Assembly (NCBI GenBank): GCA_011009095.1
Contig: VTPC01002466.1
Span: forward strand, 3,692 to 67,691
Length of the DNA: 64,000 nt
From: Ignelater luminosus
Taxonomy: Eukaryota > Arthropoda > Insecta > Coleoptera > Elateridae
Direction: 5' to 3'
Shown: positions 23,601 through 36,659 of the stretch, one piece after another
Position numbering within the stretch: position 1 is the stretch's first letter
How the letters are laid out: each line of letters begins with the position of its first letter
Notes under the pieces: model-generated
The model's input: only the letters and a program-made list of their open reading frames with translations
Told to the model about the DNA's origin: nothing
Database searches by the model: none
Made by a program: the position numbers and the translations under genes

Positions 23601-25576
23601 AATTGGTTACGCGAAATTTTAATTATTTTGATGGATACATGCCAATTTTAATTAACTAATCTATTATCAAATTAAACCTAAATGAGTTTACAAATTATTG
23701 TTTACTGTTTGCACGTTTAAGAATGTATCAGGAATGCTTTCAATGGTATTGAGCTAATTAAAATCTAAATTGCTCTACACTTGTTTATTATTACTTAAAA
23801 CATTTTGCTTGAAACCAATCACCTCATTAAATTATAATGACGGAATAAATAAGTGTATAAACAAGGAAAATACAAAAACATAAATTAGTTAACTAGCATA
23901 TTTTAGATTTCTTTAAATTTACTAATTCATGCCACAGTAAGTAAAACAACGGCCAAGTTACGTTGACTCACAATCAGTTAACTGTCACAAATCATTGAAC
24001 CACCACTTGATGCAACATTTACCTTGAATTCTAGTCTATTTGCGGAGAAACCATTCTTCCATTAAAATGTATAACTTAAATACTTTCCTTACAAAAAACT
24101 GCGCGCTTCTATAACAGTATCGGAATTAAGATCCAATTGGTTTAAATTAAAGTGGAAAGTAGTATTTAGGTATCTATTTGTTTTCGTTCTCTTTAGGTGT
24201 TTTACACATTGGAATCCCAAATTTAATGAGAAAAACGATTTTTATTATTATTATCATGAACCTTTCATCTTTTCATTCTTGAAGAAATCCATGGCCTACT
24301 CTACACTAATTTTATTGCTATTTTTCTTTTCAGTTCTAAATAAAATTAAAACTTTTAAATTGTAAAGCTAAATTTGCAACTTTCAATTTAATTACCAACT
24401 CAGGAACTCTGCAGCCTTCCCCGGGTTCAATAAGTTTTTTTAAAACATCATTTCATAAATAAAGTTTCCCTTCAAATCGACTTAATAGAGAGATACTATT
24501 TAAGTTCATTTTTTGATACCTGCATAGTTTTTACTGGATAATATTGGTTTCGGTAATGGACGACAGAGTCAATTTCGTCAACTGATTTATAGAAGCTTCA
24601 ACAATTGCAACTAAAGAAATACTTTTTCTTGGGGCAACGGCAATTTTTTTCTTCCTTGCTACTATATTTTCTTTTGCGAATATTTGTTCTTATAAATAGT
24701 CTAGCCCATGTGTCACTAAACCCTAAATTTCCATCAATTATGTTGTTATTCATATTTTCATCAGCTTCAGCAGTTCCGTGCAGGTTTGTTTGTAAAACCT
24801 CTTGTCTATTTAACAGAAATAGTCCTGTTTTACGGTATCCACTTTTGGGATGCTTTGGACAAATTCTTCCAAGGTTTTACCAACTTTTGCGAAAAACCCA
24901 ATCTGGCTAAAGTTATTGATTCCTGTAGTTTATAAAACCCCAGGATTTCCCGCCGAGCAATCCCCATGGGTGGGTTCAAAGTAGGCTACACCAAGAGGCT
25001 ACGTCATGTGAGTTGTATTTGGAAGAAAACAAACAAGAGAAATGTTTTCTTGGCACAATTTTAAAATGACGCTATTTATGTAGAGTGATTATCGCTTTTC
25101 TTCATTCTTTTTTCTTCACCACGGACAGAATCAAAAAAGTAAACCATTACATATGGAAGAAGATCCTTTTCAACAAAGTTACCACATATCATCAAAGACC
25201 TGGTTGTTTTAGTAAACTTTATAATTAGTTCGAGGTGTTTAACCCTTCTTTCGGTTATAACTTTTTTATGATTAGTGTCTGAAAAGTACAAATATTACTC
25301 GTTTTGTACAGATTTTGCTAGTAATATGCTTATAAACGTTGTCTTTTGATTACGGACTGTTGGAAGACCCTGAAATGAGAAAAGATAAGAAGCCAACAGT
25401 TCTTTTATAAAGATTAAAAGCGTTGTTTTTAACATCAGTAAAAAAAACAATTCGGTAACTCTTACACATTTATTTTTTGCCTCACCTCCTGTATAAGAGA
25501 GCAGAAAAGTTTGACGATCCAAAAGGTTGTTCGTTTGAATATCAAGATAAACTATGATATTTGCAACAGCTGCTAG
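20696..25576. other. Gene-free AT-rich spacer
   Basis: Nothing recognisable on either strand. The longest frame (24605-24910 plus, 101 aa) is leucine/phenylalanine-rich and matches no family I know. The frames at 25076-25522 minus are similarly anonymous. Confidence 0.5.
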
Positions 25577-26226
25577 CAGAGCCGGCGCTAGGGTTTTGGC
25601 CGCCCCTGGGCAAAATTTAGCTAGCTTCTAATATATCTAGATCTTATCATTTTGTCTGCTAGGCTGTAACTAGAATTGCTGTCTAGTAGACTATGAATTT
25701 TTAAAAGAAAACAAGAACACCAGTAAACTGGCCCTTCGACTTGGCAACTTTTATCTTATTTAACCGACTTTGTATCTCTTACCCTTTACGAGATCCCAAT
25801 GGTTTTCTAAACTGCATGTCCTTCGAGTTATGCACTCCGTGTCTAGAGGTCAAGAAGAGTCCAAATAAATCATCCAGAAGGAACTTATTAAATTTGTACC
25901 TTCCTTGTCTTCATTAATGCAAATGTATCAATAACGACATCAATATCAGTCTTCGCTGCTTCTTCCCTTTCAATACTCAGTATAGCAAGATCGCATAATC
26001 GATTTTGACCCATGGAGGCTCTCAAATAATTTAAAACTAATTTTAATTTCCTGAAAGATCTCTCACAGCTAGCAATGGATACAGCAATTGTTAACCTTAC
26101 TTGGATCGCTATACGAAGATTTGCAAATACCAACTCATCTCCATATTGCACAATAAGTTGCAGAACTTCTTTAGATCTTGATATTTTAATGCTGGTCCGG
26201 CTTGTAAGCAACATTCTGAAGTGCAA
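25577..26226 (-). mobile_element. 3' end of a hAT (ZMYM1-like) element
   Basis: The C-terminal hAT coding block (25888-26226) and a terminus-like string CAGAGCCGGCGCTAGGG starting at 25577 are in the right order for a minus-strand element. The terminus is followed by GGCCGCCCCTGGGC, a GC-rich subterminal pattern frequent in this hAT group. The rest of the element toward higher coordinates is missing; a mariner remnant starts immediately beyond 26230. Confidence 0.65.
25888..26226 (-). pseudogene. hAT C-terminal dimerisation domain fragment
   Basis: The 112-aa frame contains ANLRIAIQVRLTIAVSIAS, then CERSFRKLKLVLNYLRASMG, QNRLCDLAILSIERE and a closing FALMKTRKVQI. This is the dimerisation block of ZMYM1-like hAT proteins, through which the transposase multimerises. 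It is the block missing from the first hAT remnant at 2590-4366, but the two are separate copies in the same orientation about 22 kb apart. The fragment has no catalytic region. Confidence 0.85.
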
Positions 26227-26237
26227 AATTTCTTCGT

Positions 26238-26990
26238 ATGGTTGTTAACCATCAACATTGCAGTAGTAGAAATTTCCCAAATTTCTGCATTTTAGTTTTA
26301 AAACGTCACTGTCACTGCTGTGAGACAATCCTTCAACGTCAAGTAGAAACCAAAACTTCTCATCCGTTTCATGCAAACGAGTCAGTCAATTGTTCCCTTC
26401 ACGACTCTTTCAATTTCCTGTTTAGCTGTTAATCCGGCATCGGTCGACGTTTCACGAGTCATTCCTTTCTTTCGTCAAGGTCCTTCAAAAGCCATGTTAC
26501 AGCGTCGGCGACTTCAATGTTGTTCACAAATCTTTCTCCACCGAATCAATTTTTGAGATTAGAAAAGAGATAGAAATCGCTTGGAGCTAAGCCTGCTCCA
26601 GTTAGTTCTCGTCATTATTTGTTTTTCCCTTTTCAAGGTAGTCAGTAAAAAGGAAATAATCTTACCAACCGATAGAATTATATTTTCTTTTTTAAAGTTG
26701 GTTTGTCTTTTCCGATTCATTGCTTTGAGTGCTGTTTGGTATCACGAACGTTGTAGTGGAACCAAGTCTCATCAACGGTAATGAATCAACGCAAAGATTT
26801 AGCTGAATTGCTTCTATCGAGTAGTAAGAAATCGGTTAAAACGTCCTTTCCACATTGTTATGCAAACGTGGCATCCATCTAGTGCACAGCTTTGTCGTAC
26901 CTAAATGTTCATTTGAGGCGTATAGATGCAAAACTCTCTCTTTAACAAAATTTTGAAACATGAGTTAAACACGTCCCTGGATAGCAAATT
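26238..26990 (-). pseudogene. Mariner transposase remnant
   Basis: On the minus strand, in several frames, I read KERVLHLYASNEHLGTTKLC, TRWMPRLHNN (the WVPRL-type linker), then ITVDETWFHYNVRDTKQHSK holding the first catalytic aspartate. After a gap comes LAPSDFYLF-like APSDFYLFSNLKN with the third. The segment with the second aspartate (HDNA) is missing through deletion. Frame changes and stops are frequent. The WMPRL/VDETW combination points to a different mariner lineage from the copies at 4369 and 7591, and one closer to the copy at the window's right end. Confidence 0.75.
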
Positions 26991-27067
26991 TTTAAGGAAT
27001 CTTGTGGTTACGTTATTTTGGGCCAAAAGTTGCTCTTCGATATCGAAATAAAATAACAAAATGTTGC

Positions 27068-27090
27068 GTTAGATGCAAAACTCACTCTTT
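27068..27090. repeat. 23-mer shared with 28378-28400
   Basis: GTTAGATGCAAAACTCACTC plus TTT occurs identically at 27068-27090 and 28378-28400. A one-mismatch relative of 21 bases lies at 26923-26943, inside the mariner remnant. Confidence 0.8.
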
Positions 27091-27195
27091 GCCCAGATTA
27101 GTGACAAATATATCTCTTTCCATTTTGGCCAATAGACATCTTTGTATTTTGTCATGTGATCTGCACATACACACTATTGAAATGTTTATTATTGT

Positions 27196-27955
27196 TGTAG
27201 GCAGTTTTTGGCTTTACCTAAATTACCAGATCAAACGTGCTACTTCAGTCAACAGATAAATTATTATAATTTTGTTATTGTTAATGGTGGTTCTAAGGAA
27301 CGCCTAGATCCATTCCATGTTGTGGCTTATAACCGGCTAGAAACTGATGCAGCGAAAGATTCAAATGCAATAACTTCGGCTTCTTAAAGCACTTTACTTT
27401 TCGAAAATCAATTGCTGCTGTGCTCCTCTTTGCTGATGACTGTGGAGGCCAAAACTAAAACAGTATCTACCATGATTGCAATGCTTGCATCATGACTCCT
27501 AGAAGATGCCCCAAAAACAATTCCCAAACTAGAATCAGTTTTTCCAATGGTTGGCTACTCATTTATGCCTCCAGATCGAGTGTTTGGTTTGAGTAAGAAA
27601 AAAGCATAAAAAAGAAATTCACTATTGTAAAATCTAATGAATACGATTAACTTTTCAAACAACATGCAACACTTAGGAGCACTGACCAATAGACCATTTT
27701 TGATTGGAAACAAGTTCTAAAGGTACCTTGTTCCTGCTATATCCAATTCAATATAGTAAACGATTTATTCTAACCCGAAACGGTAAAGAAAGCATTGCTG
27801 TACAAGATGAACAAAACTATTTTTCTAACACTAGAGTGGCAAAAGAAGTGTGCAAGAAAGGTAAAAGAAGTTTCTTCCATTTGGAAGGCAGCTTACATAG
27901 GATAAAAACAGCATTGATCGCCTATACCAATATCTCATTGGAAAACTAATCCCGA
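27196..27955 (+). pseudogene. DUF7869-like protein remnant
   Basis: Successive plus-strand frames give LALPKLPDQTCYFSQQINYY (about 27207), DSNAITSA, then FADDCGGQNxNS (about 27432, matching the family box FCDGCGGQNKN). LLEDAPKTIPKLESVFPMVG and YSFMPPDRVFGLS follow (27500-27595), then a DWKQVLKVP segment and an open 81-aa end (27704-27949, with NTRVAKEVCKKGK). This order matches a protein family widespread in insects and other invertebrates, annotated as DUF7869; its biochemical role is unknown to me, and I do not know whether it travels on a transposon. Several stops and shifts make this copy non-functional. A TTGTTGTAG string just before the first block resembles a splice acceptor. Confidence 0.65.
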
Positions 27956-30009
27956 ACTTCTGTTTTACAAAAATGTATTCATTCCATCTACGTAGTACGG
28001 CGCCCTAGGCTCCAGAGGAGTAATAGGTTGAAGACGAAGTACAAAGTCAACACCAGAACAAAGTGCCAGAGCTTCTTCTGAAGAACAGTGCCGTAATCCC
28101 TAGTATCGAACTTTAATTTTGCAAAGGGAATTACACTGTATCAATTTATGTGGTTTGATTATTAAAATATTTTTCAGTATTTTGAAGAAATGCGCTTTTA
28201 GGTTTAAATATTCAAATACATTCAGTTTTCTGTTAATGTTGTATGTTGTAATACTTAGTTTATGATGCTCTATCTGATAATAAATTACTGTATTATAAAA
28301 AAAACTCAGGAAGTTATTAATATTGCTTTTGCCTAATTTAGGCAAACATTCCGCTGCAAAAGTATTTCTTTGAAACAGTTAGATGCAAAACTCACTCTTT
28401 ACAATTTTAAATCCCGAATTTTTACTTTATCGATAACCAGTGACGTGTGCAATAGATAAAATGATTTCTAAATGACTGCTACTACCTACTGTGAAAATTT
28501 TTCACTCGAAAATGGAAGGAATCCAATCCAGCACGTTTCTTGCAGATATCTCGAAACTATCAAATCAGCAAAATATTGCACACACGTTGCATTGATGTGC
28601 TAAAGTCTTTGTGTCTCACTCACATTTACTCTACAATCTACCACAACGCTTTTTAGATTTTCTAGATCACTTCAATGAGACGTCTACTGCATGGTTCAAT
28701 ACTGATGCTCCTCCGCCCTAGCGTTTAACCGTTGTACTCGATGAGAATAGTCTTCCAACGTCGAATCTAACATTTTTTTTATATCAGTTGCACTTTTCCA
28801 GTTTTTCCATCTTTTCATACAATTCTAGAGATGTTTTCTTTGGTGGACCGTCAAATAAATAATAAGCAACTGATTGACTTTGGATTTCGGACATAAACAG
28901 ATTGAACATAGCGACGTCATCTGTTAACATTCTGAAAGTTCATTTTAGCAAACACACAGTGTATGTAAATGCTGGCGAATGAACACTTTGAAATTTAAAT
29001 AAGATCAATCCAGCTCTACAAAAATTGTAGTCACACTTTTCCAATAGATATTTGATCCCAGAAGTGAAAATTTAGTTAAATAGAGATTAGTCTACAAACT
29101 ATCTCTAAGAATAAGATAATTCAATATAGAATCTAACAAACGATTTGTCGATGGTATGTCACTATTTTCGTAAGCAATTTACAAGCTTCTCAGAGTTCAA
29201 TCAGAAATTTGAGCCTCGTTTGGTTTAGTACCCCAAAAATAAATAAATCTTACAATAGTAAACAGGTTAGAAAACTCTTTACTTACTTTAATTTTTATTT
29301 TTGACTATTTCCATACTATCTTAAATATCTAAAATATTACTTTCGATTGCAGACTAAATTGCTAAATCCTTTGATGGTAGTTTTTCATCCTGACGTTTTA
29401 CTGATTCAGCTACTACAGAGATAAACCTTTTCCAAACTATCTACATACATTACCAAAGAAGATATCAGCAGCTCTAGACTTTAATAGTAATAGTAAAGCC
29501 TCAAACCAAATTGTAAGCCAATCAATTAAAAGTTGCAGAGCATAAAATTACTGAAACAAGAACATTACCTGGTTACCTACTACAATGAATGTGAAACATT
29601 TACCAGGTGATAAAGTGGATTTGGATTTAAAACACTGTAAGTAGTGATGGAGTTTAAAGAAATCACTATTTATCGACCGAGTCACGCTTAGATTTGGTAT
29701 AAAGATCATTTGAATTGCGTATGCCAGTGACACAATGGCTGTAAGCAAATTAAACGTTCTGCAAAAACAAGTCTACGCCATGCTGTACTAACACAGCTAT
29801 CAGCTTGTCATCATTCTTCTTAGACCTTTTAAAGAGGCTAGATTTATAAACATTCAAGGAAAGAAATACTAGGTACTATTCCACTTAGCCTATATCAATA
29901 TGCGTATTAATTTAAAAATTCTACAAAATGGTTATTTGCTAAAACTGCTCGCAAAATGAAAGACACACTGAAATATAAAGAAGCTATAGATATAGGCGAG
30001 CCTTTCGGA
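27956..30009. other. Spacer without recognised gene
   Basis: Apart from one copy of the shared 23-mer (28378-28400), I see no family similarity on either strand; the frames at 28100-28345 minus and 29548-29748 minus are anonymous. Confidence 0.45.
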
Positions 30010-30990
30010 TATGGAGGGAATACTTGAGTACCAAACCGGTAGAAAACAGAAAAATATACAAGCATAGATCAATGATCAGATTATAGAGGTATACGCAGCG
30101 CGGGATTGTTGTGCGCGATAACTAAATAATGCAGATTGTTCTGCAACAGGTTATGTAGATGACATAATCATATTAAGTTCAGGCAAGTTTATAAAAACCC
30201 TAAACCTCGTAGGAAAATGGTAAGAGAAAGTTTCTAACTCAACTCAATAAAAACATCTCTCGCACCATTCACCAGAAAAGGGAAACGTTTTTTTTAATTC
30301 AAGTGTTTTTTTCTTAGACTTTATAAAATACAAGCTGAAGCTGGACGTCGTCGGTCGTGATTTTGGTGGGCGACGTACGAGTCAAGACGTAACCTAACCC
30401 ACATGAGCACGAGCAATTATCAAATTTCGATTTGAGCACAGGTGTGACAGAAGTTCATTTTTTTCTTACGTAAGTGATTGAACCCAGTGAGTTTCTTTTC
30501 TTGAGCGTAACTCAAAAACTATTACCGTGCCCAGTTACAAGGACACAATCACCATGTTTATAAACTGGAAACCCTGGTGGATCTGCTCCTTCTTGAGCTA
30601 GTGGTAAAATCGAAGACAAACTTAAAGTTAACACGGCAAAAGGAAGAAATCCCTGAACGAGACTAGAAAACACTTAACACTCACTTAGTATGGTATCAAA
30701 CACGATTAATAAAACCTCTGCGTTTCTATTCACTTAAAGGAAGGGTAGGAACGTAAAGAAAGTCCTGTAAAACTGAACGAACTAATCTTCTACACAGATA
30801 ACTGCAAGGCATGACAGGAAACAGGTGCTGTAATATATGGCATGAATGAACTGGGCAACAAACAGTCTGAAGTGTCTCTAGAGACCTTCAAGTTACTGGC
30901 AGGGGTAGTAACAGGGCACTATCACTTTCGCAAGCATCTCTTCTTCATGGGCATTTACAAGAACCATATGATGCAGAGCATACGTCGCGG
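30010..30990 (+). pseudogene. LINE RT and RNase H remnant
   Basis: LNNADCSATGYVDDIIILSS at about 30127-30183 is the catalytic box of a Jockey/I-type RT (YVDD for YADD), followed by GKFIKTLNLVGKW. After about 600 poorly readable bases come LIFYTDNCKA (about 30785; the RNase H box usually reads YTDGSK), ETGAVIYGMNELG and the C-terminal phrase TGHYHFRKHLFFMGIYK (about 30917-30967). Much of RNase H between the two last phrases is deleted. Many stops are present. Confidence 0.7.
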
Positions 30991-33900
30991 CTGACTTAAT
31001 TACAATAAGTCTTTAAGTTTTATTTACCTCTTGGTGGTGCTCTTTTCCTTTTGCATATTTCGTTAGAAACTTTAGTCATCTTGCCCAAACATCTGAATTC
31101 TGGTCTATTTCTGATTCAATAGCATCGTGATCTGATTTGTCAGATTTGGTGTCTAATCTTCTTTTAATTCATTTGCATCTAACTAGCTAAAGTAGTTCAG
31201 TTTCCAGTTGTAGCTGTGAGTTGTGTGCGCATTCAACACCAGAGCTAATACTGGGATAATCAGTAACACTATTGCAGTTATTGATTTTTAAATTATTATT
31301 ATTAGACGTTGTTTTCATTGAAATAGCATGAGAATGGAACCTTTAGGCTGCAATGTCGCAATTTAAAAATACGCCAAGTCTAAAACAATTTTATGTTAAA
31401 AAAAAACTAATAAAACCTTGGAGTTGGATAAGCGAAGAAGGAAGTGGCACGACCTTTCTGAGTTCTTTTACGTATGCAATTTCAAATAAATATATTAGCA
31501 CTGTATAAATACAGAATGTCTATAAAAGAATGCTCAGTGGACGTTTGCTACTGAATGCGTATTGCTGTCATGTATCAACTTATTGAGGTTTAATGTGGAT
31601 TGCGGCAATACCTTCATTTACTTGACTTCAAAGCACAATCATTTATAGGCAGGCTGCTATTATTTTCTTCAATGAAAATGCTTGTAAACTCAAATAGTTT
31701 AGTTCAAGCATCGGAAATAATAAAATCAATCAATAAATTAGTTTTTAAATGTAGAGATTTTAGTTACTAATAATAATATTATGTTTTTATTATTGATTTG
31801 TTTATGTTAGGTTTCATCATTTGTTAGCATCTGGCGCAACTGAGAAGGATTTCATCACTTTCATCGTAATTTCAATTATTTTAAATTGGCTCAATATATA
31901 AACCCTCTTGATTATCCGAATGATCCAATGAATGAGCTATTGGTAAATCAACAATCGTTATTTCATATAAAATATTTTCCACAATATGCAAAAATAAATT
32001 CGCTTTCAATAAATGACTATAAAATGGACTACGAATAATAATTATAGAATAGTTGCAAGAAGTTTACAACCATAGCAATATCATTTCTTTTGTTTGACAC
32101 CTTACTTTACCTGCTATTCACAACCCAACAACAGTTGTAATACATTCGGGTTATTGTGTTTGTGGTTAACCAACTTTCTACAGTGAAATGGAAATTATTT
32201 AAAGAACTGTATGGCTTGACACATCTAAAAACCGTCCCTCATATATAAAATTACTATCATAATCTACTACAGTATTAAATACCGTCATTTGATTAAGATC
32301 AATAGTCTTTAGTGGATATTAAATTTCTTGGTTTCGTACTCTTGATTTATAAGTTTCAGGTTTTGATATTTTAGGAGTTTTAGTAATTGCTGTGAGATGC
32401 TTTAGTTGGAATCTATAATGCGCAGACGAAAGAATACTATGCTTACATGTACCTAGTTTATCGGTGTACTACTGTGATCTTTTATGGAGATTATGACTAC
32501 TATCTGAAAATTCTACTAAAGTAAGACTACCGAGCAGAAGATGAAGATGAAATTTCTACGACCTCTGTAAAACTTTCTTAACCTTAGTGCATTTCCAGTT
32601 TTCAATAGAAGTCTGAAAGTTGCCAAACTGACTCACGCAAAGGATTTATTGGCACCCAAGACTTCTCTTAGGCTATGTTGGAAAAGCAAACTCTTTGAGA
32701 TAATATGGATACTCTGATACTATCAGTAGCTAGTTATTTCTAAGCACCTATCCAAAATCTTCTTCCTTTTTCAATCGCTCGCTGTCAACAGATAGAAATT
32801 TTTTTCTTGCCGAGTAGTTAGATATTTCTTACACTTACCCATATCAAAACGGAATAACTTAAAAACCTGAAAATCAAGAGTTTCGTAGGGTCGATACCAG
32901 AATTGCAAATCTGTCTGTTAAATGATGTGAGAGGTTATATTTAGCTTCAGCTTTCTCCAAGACACTTCTTCTCCAATTTTTGTTTCGTTTAGTAGATAGA
33001 AACAGTCAGATGCAGAGCAGATTATCAAGAAGGTCGAGGAAATAGCCAAAGATAGGAGGCACTACTTTATTGTAGGCTGTTTCGTACAGGAAATTTAGTA
33101 ATCTGAAGCGGAAGGTCACTTAGAATGTGTTCATTTATAAATGAAATAGTGCTCTAAGAGAATGGCAATTCTTGATTATTTTCCTTGGCGGCCTACTTCC
33201 GCTGTAATTAAAATATTTGGTTTTTGTTTGCCTGGCGCTATAGTTACATTGATTAAATAGAATTTTTTTTATCAAGTTATTATTTGAGATTATCACATTG
33301 TTTATGCACCTGAGTTTTTATACATCAGTTATCTTATATCAATATAGGATATTCATACGTTTCTGTTTTTGCCAAGGTATCTTTGGATTTGTTTACATTG
33401 TTTGTTTTTGATTTGGAGTTTTTGTTTTAGTATCATTCCATTGGTATGGCCTTGACATTGTATCTACTAATTTAAAAAACATGACTAACTATTTTGTTAT
33501 CACTTTAACCATAAACCATACTTTATGGTATATAAATCTAACTTTTATCTGAATCATCAAATCATTCGATTACCTGATTATTGTTCTGTAAAAATAACGT
33601 CCAATTAACAAGTTTTTAAATTGTTAATAAAAAGGTAAGACACGAAATATGAATTAAAAGTGTATTCTAAATGTTTGCACTGTGGGTCTGAAGTAATTAA
33701 ATAAAAGTGTTCATCATAGTAATGTTGGTTTTATAATCCACACCAGATTAGCAAAATGCAATAAGAAAACGTCCCACAGACTGAAAACAGGTTCTACAGA
33801 GGTAGTTTAATTTCGTGTTTAAGATTTACAATACAGACATCTTTATATTTTCGAAATCTAATAAAATTTATTTATAGAAACTATTTTCCCTACAGTTAAT

Positions 33901-36182
33901 AACGACAAAGGAATTGTTTTATAATATGATTTAATAATATTGTCCCATAAAATTGATTACAAAAAAAAATTACAATACGAAACATATCCATGTTACATCT
34001 AAACAATAAAATTTTAATGGACCAATTAAGCGTGTTAGAAAATTAGAAGATAAAGTCAAGATGTCCCTGACATTTATGAAATTGGAAAATCGATTAATGC
34101 ATAAACATAAAGACAATTCAATTTTGCACAACTGCAGTTGCAATTCGTAGGAGAAAAGCAATTCAGCTGGTAATGAAGCGATGATGATGGGAATCCAGTA
34201 CATTAAATCTTATTGCCACCCGCCTATCTACTACTCATCCTTGTTTCCTTTTCCGCTACCAACAACAATCGCAAATCTTAAAGTGTTTGCATTTATAGAA
34301 TCAACAATTTTTTTATCATCTGGAGACCACAAAATATTGCCACGTGCCATATGTTACTTAAAATATTATTTATTTTGTATCTTCCGCTTCCTGGGTACCT
34401 GTATCTGTCGTCGCATATAAAAAACTTCTAGGTACAATAATACAACATAATAGAAGCACATAAAAAAGCCCACGTGCTTGGTTTTTTACGTCATAGGGGT
34501 TGCTGAATAGTTTTTTTAAGATTTCCTATGTGCGTGAAACTTTATATTTTCGCATCTGCCAAAGTAGGAACTACATAAAAATGATCTTTTAGCAAATGCG
34601 TATGTTTATGTGTATACTTACCTTTGATTTTTAAATTCAGAGGCGTCTTTCACTTTTACATTAAGGCGTGCAGTTTAAATGGGCAGCCAGAGTAATTTAT
34701 AGCAAAATAATTAATTTTTTGTTATTCCACAATCTTTGTCTTGTTTAAATTAATTTGTTATTAAAATTGATATAAGATAATAAGACACCTTGACATATTT
34801 TCTCAAAACGAATTTGAGATTATAACAACGGGTAATTAGAAGATTTTATTAAATAATTTATAATTAATAATATTCTATACAAAATTCCCGTGGAATTATA
34901 AATATCTGTTTACAAGGTTGTAAGCCTTTCTAAGTTTTTTTTTCTAATTTTGTTTAAAAAATATTGCATACGTTTTAGATTGAATTGAATGCATGCAACA
35001 TAGTTAAAAGAGATCGAATTGGCCATTTAAAACTTGCGCTTAGTTTTGGATATGCTAAATTTGGTAGATCGCTATTTTTAGCTCGGCAAAACGCATTGAT
35101 GCCAATAACCCGATAAGTTTAGGTGCACAGCCTAGGTATACTCTCTTGAGAGAATTAAATTCTATATTTTAAATTTATTACCATGGTCTTTCAACTTTTA
35201 CTCCTATAATTTAAATGCAATTGCAAATTACAAATTAAATTACCTGCTTTTGTTGAGAAAACGTGTATTTCTGTATTTCTAGTTTACATTTTAAAATTAA
35301 TATCAAGGTCTGAAATATTTAATATTTTAAAAATTCGAAACTGCAACTATGTACCGTATGTAAAAGACCTGACCTATGCTCGTAATAAACTATTCATTTA
35401 CACTACTTTTTATACGGCTTTTAAGTATGTATAAAACAAAAAATCGTAGTAAATGTTTTGTATAATGCATATCAACATTGAATATTTTAATACAATTAAA
35501 AGAGCCCCAATAAGCAATTAACCTTACTCGATAGGAATTTGTATCGAGAGATAGTTTAATTTAATAAATTACGGTAATCTAAATCGAAAACTTAATAGAA
35601 AATAATTAAAAGATCTGAAGCCGCTATCCACAATACGCATGTAAACAATAAATCATGGTAGTCACAAAATAGTATTTACTTCCTCTTAAATGAGGTAAGT
35701 GAACGAATAAAAACAAAAGGTTAACAAAAGTCAAACATGAAACAACACTTCTGGTTTGCAATTTTTAATTATTTTAAGTAAACGAGCTTAGTGACAACTC
35801 TCAACTTGAAATAGTAGATCTTATAAATTTTGAATATGTGCAATTGGTTAAATGGACAAATGCTAAGCAGTTGAACTTGAAGCAGAATGTCATGGGTCAC
35901 AGCCGAAATTTCATTTATAGTGTAATTTTTAAACATTCACATTAAACATTGAAAGTTAAATCGTACAATCTGATTTCTCTCCAAAAACTCATACTAGTTG
36001 TAAATCATATTCTACAGGTGGTTATGGCCAAGTTCCTTTAATGTCATTTTAGTTTAGCCATTCATATAAATTAATACAGTCAAACTCAAGATAGAATAGA
36101 GAACCAGCTCTCAATTAAAATAATGAAGAGATAACACTTTTCAGTATGTAATCTCCAGTTCTTACTTATCTGTATATTTATA
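30991..36182. other. Gene-free AT-rich spacer
   Basis: No recognisable protein, RNA gene or repeat was found on either strand. The 32500-33150 stretch is slightly less AT-rich but equally anonymous. Confidence 0.5.
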
Positions 36183-36540
36183 TCAATCTAGATTTTTCGT
36201 TTGTTGTTATTACCCTTCCTGTGCGGTCTCCCTGTTGGTCTGGTTCCATGCAGTTTTCCATTTTGCCTTACTTTGGGCAATGTGGTGTCTGCCATTCTAG
36301 TCATATGTTCATTCCATTCGCGTCTTCTTGATCTTCTTTATCCTACTATATCTTCCATTGGTTTCGCTTTCATACGCATTCGATTTTTCCATTTTACTTG
36401 TTCGTCTTCGAGATTTCCACATCTTGATATTTCTACATCAAGGCTATTAAAACACATAACTTGTTCAATCAGAATGTTGCGGTCTATTGCTAGCTTGCGT
36501 CTCAAGGGTTCTTTTGATATGGACATTGATTTGGTGTTTC
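36183..36540 (-). pseudogene. RTE-type LINE fragment, RT C-terminal region
   Basis: The minus-strand frame from about 36526 reads ISKEPLRRKLAIDRNILIEQ, then VMCFNSLDVEISRCGNLEDE. These are the KEPIRCKL...IEQVM.F.YLG phrases of RTE-group LINEs. After a stop the extreme C-terminus follows: SRRREWNEHMTRM and HGTRPTGRPHRK. The roughly 100 residues normally between these parts are deleted. The large plus-strand frame at 36201-36581 is its antisense shadow. Confidence 0.8.
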
Positions 36541-36659
36541 TTCTAGATTTCCGTATTGTATTTTTCTGCGGTTATCAGTAGTCGAAGTGGTAAATATTTT
36601 TTACCCGTATGGACTCACTGCCGTAATAACCTCTTTGTGGGCTCTACGCAACGTACAGA

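Noticed and set aside
24605..24910. 101-aa Leu/Phe-rich frame as a possible membrane protein
   Set aside because: No family similarity, no start context or promoter, and the composition expected from AT-rich DNA.
36201..36581. 126-aa plus-strand frame with hydrophobic stretches, a possible membrane protein
   Set aside because: It is antisense to the RTE LINE C-terminal region, which is clearly recognisable on the minus strand.
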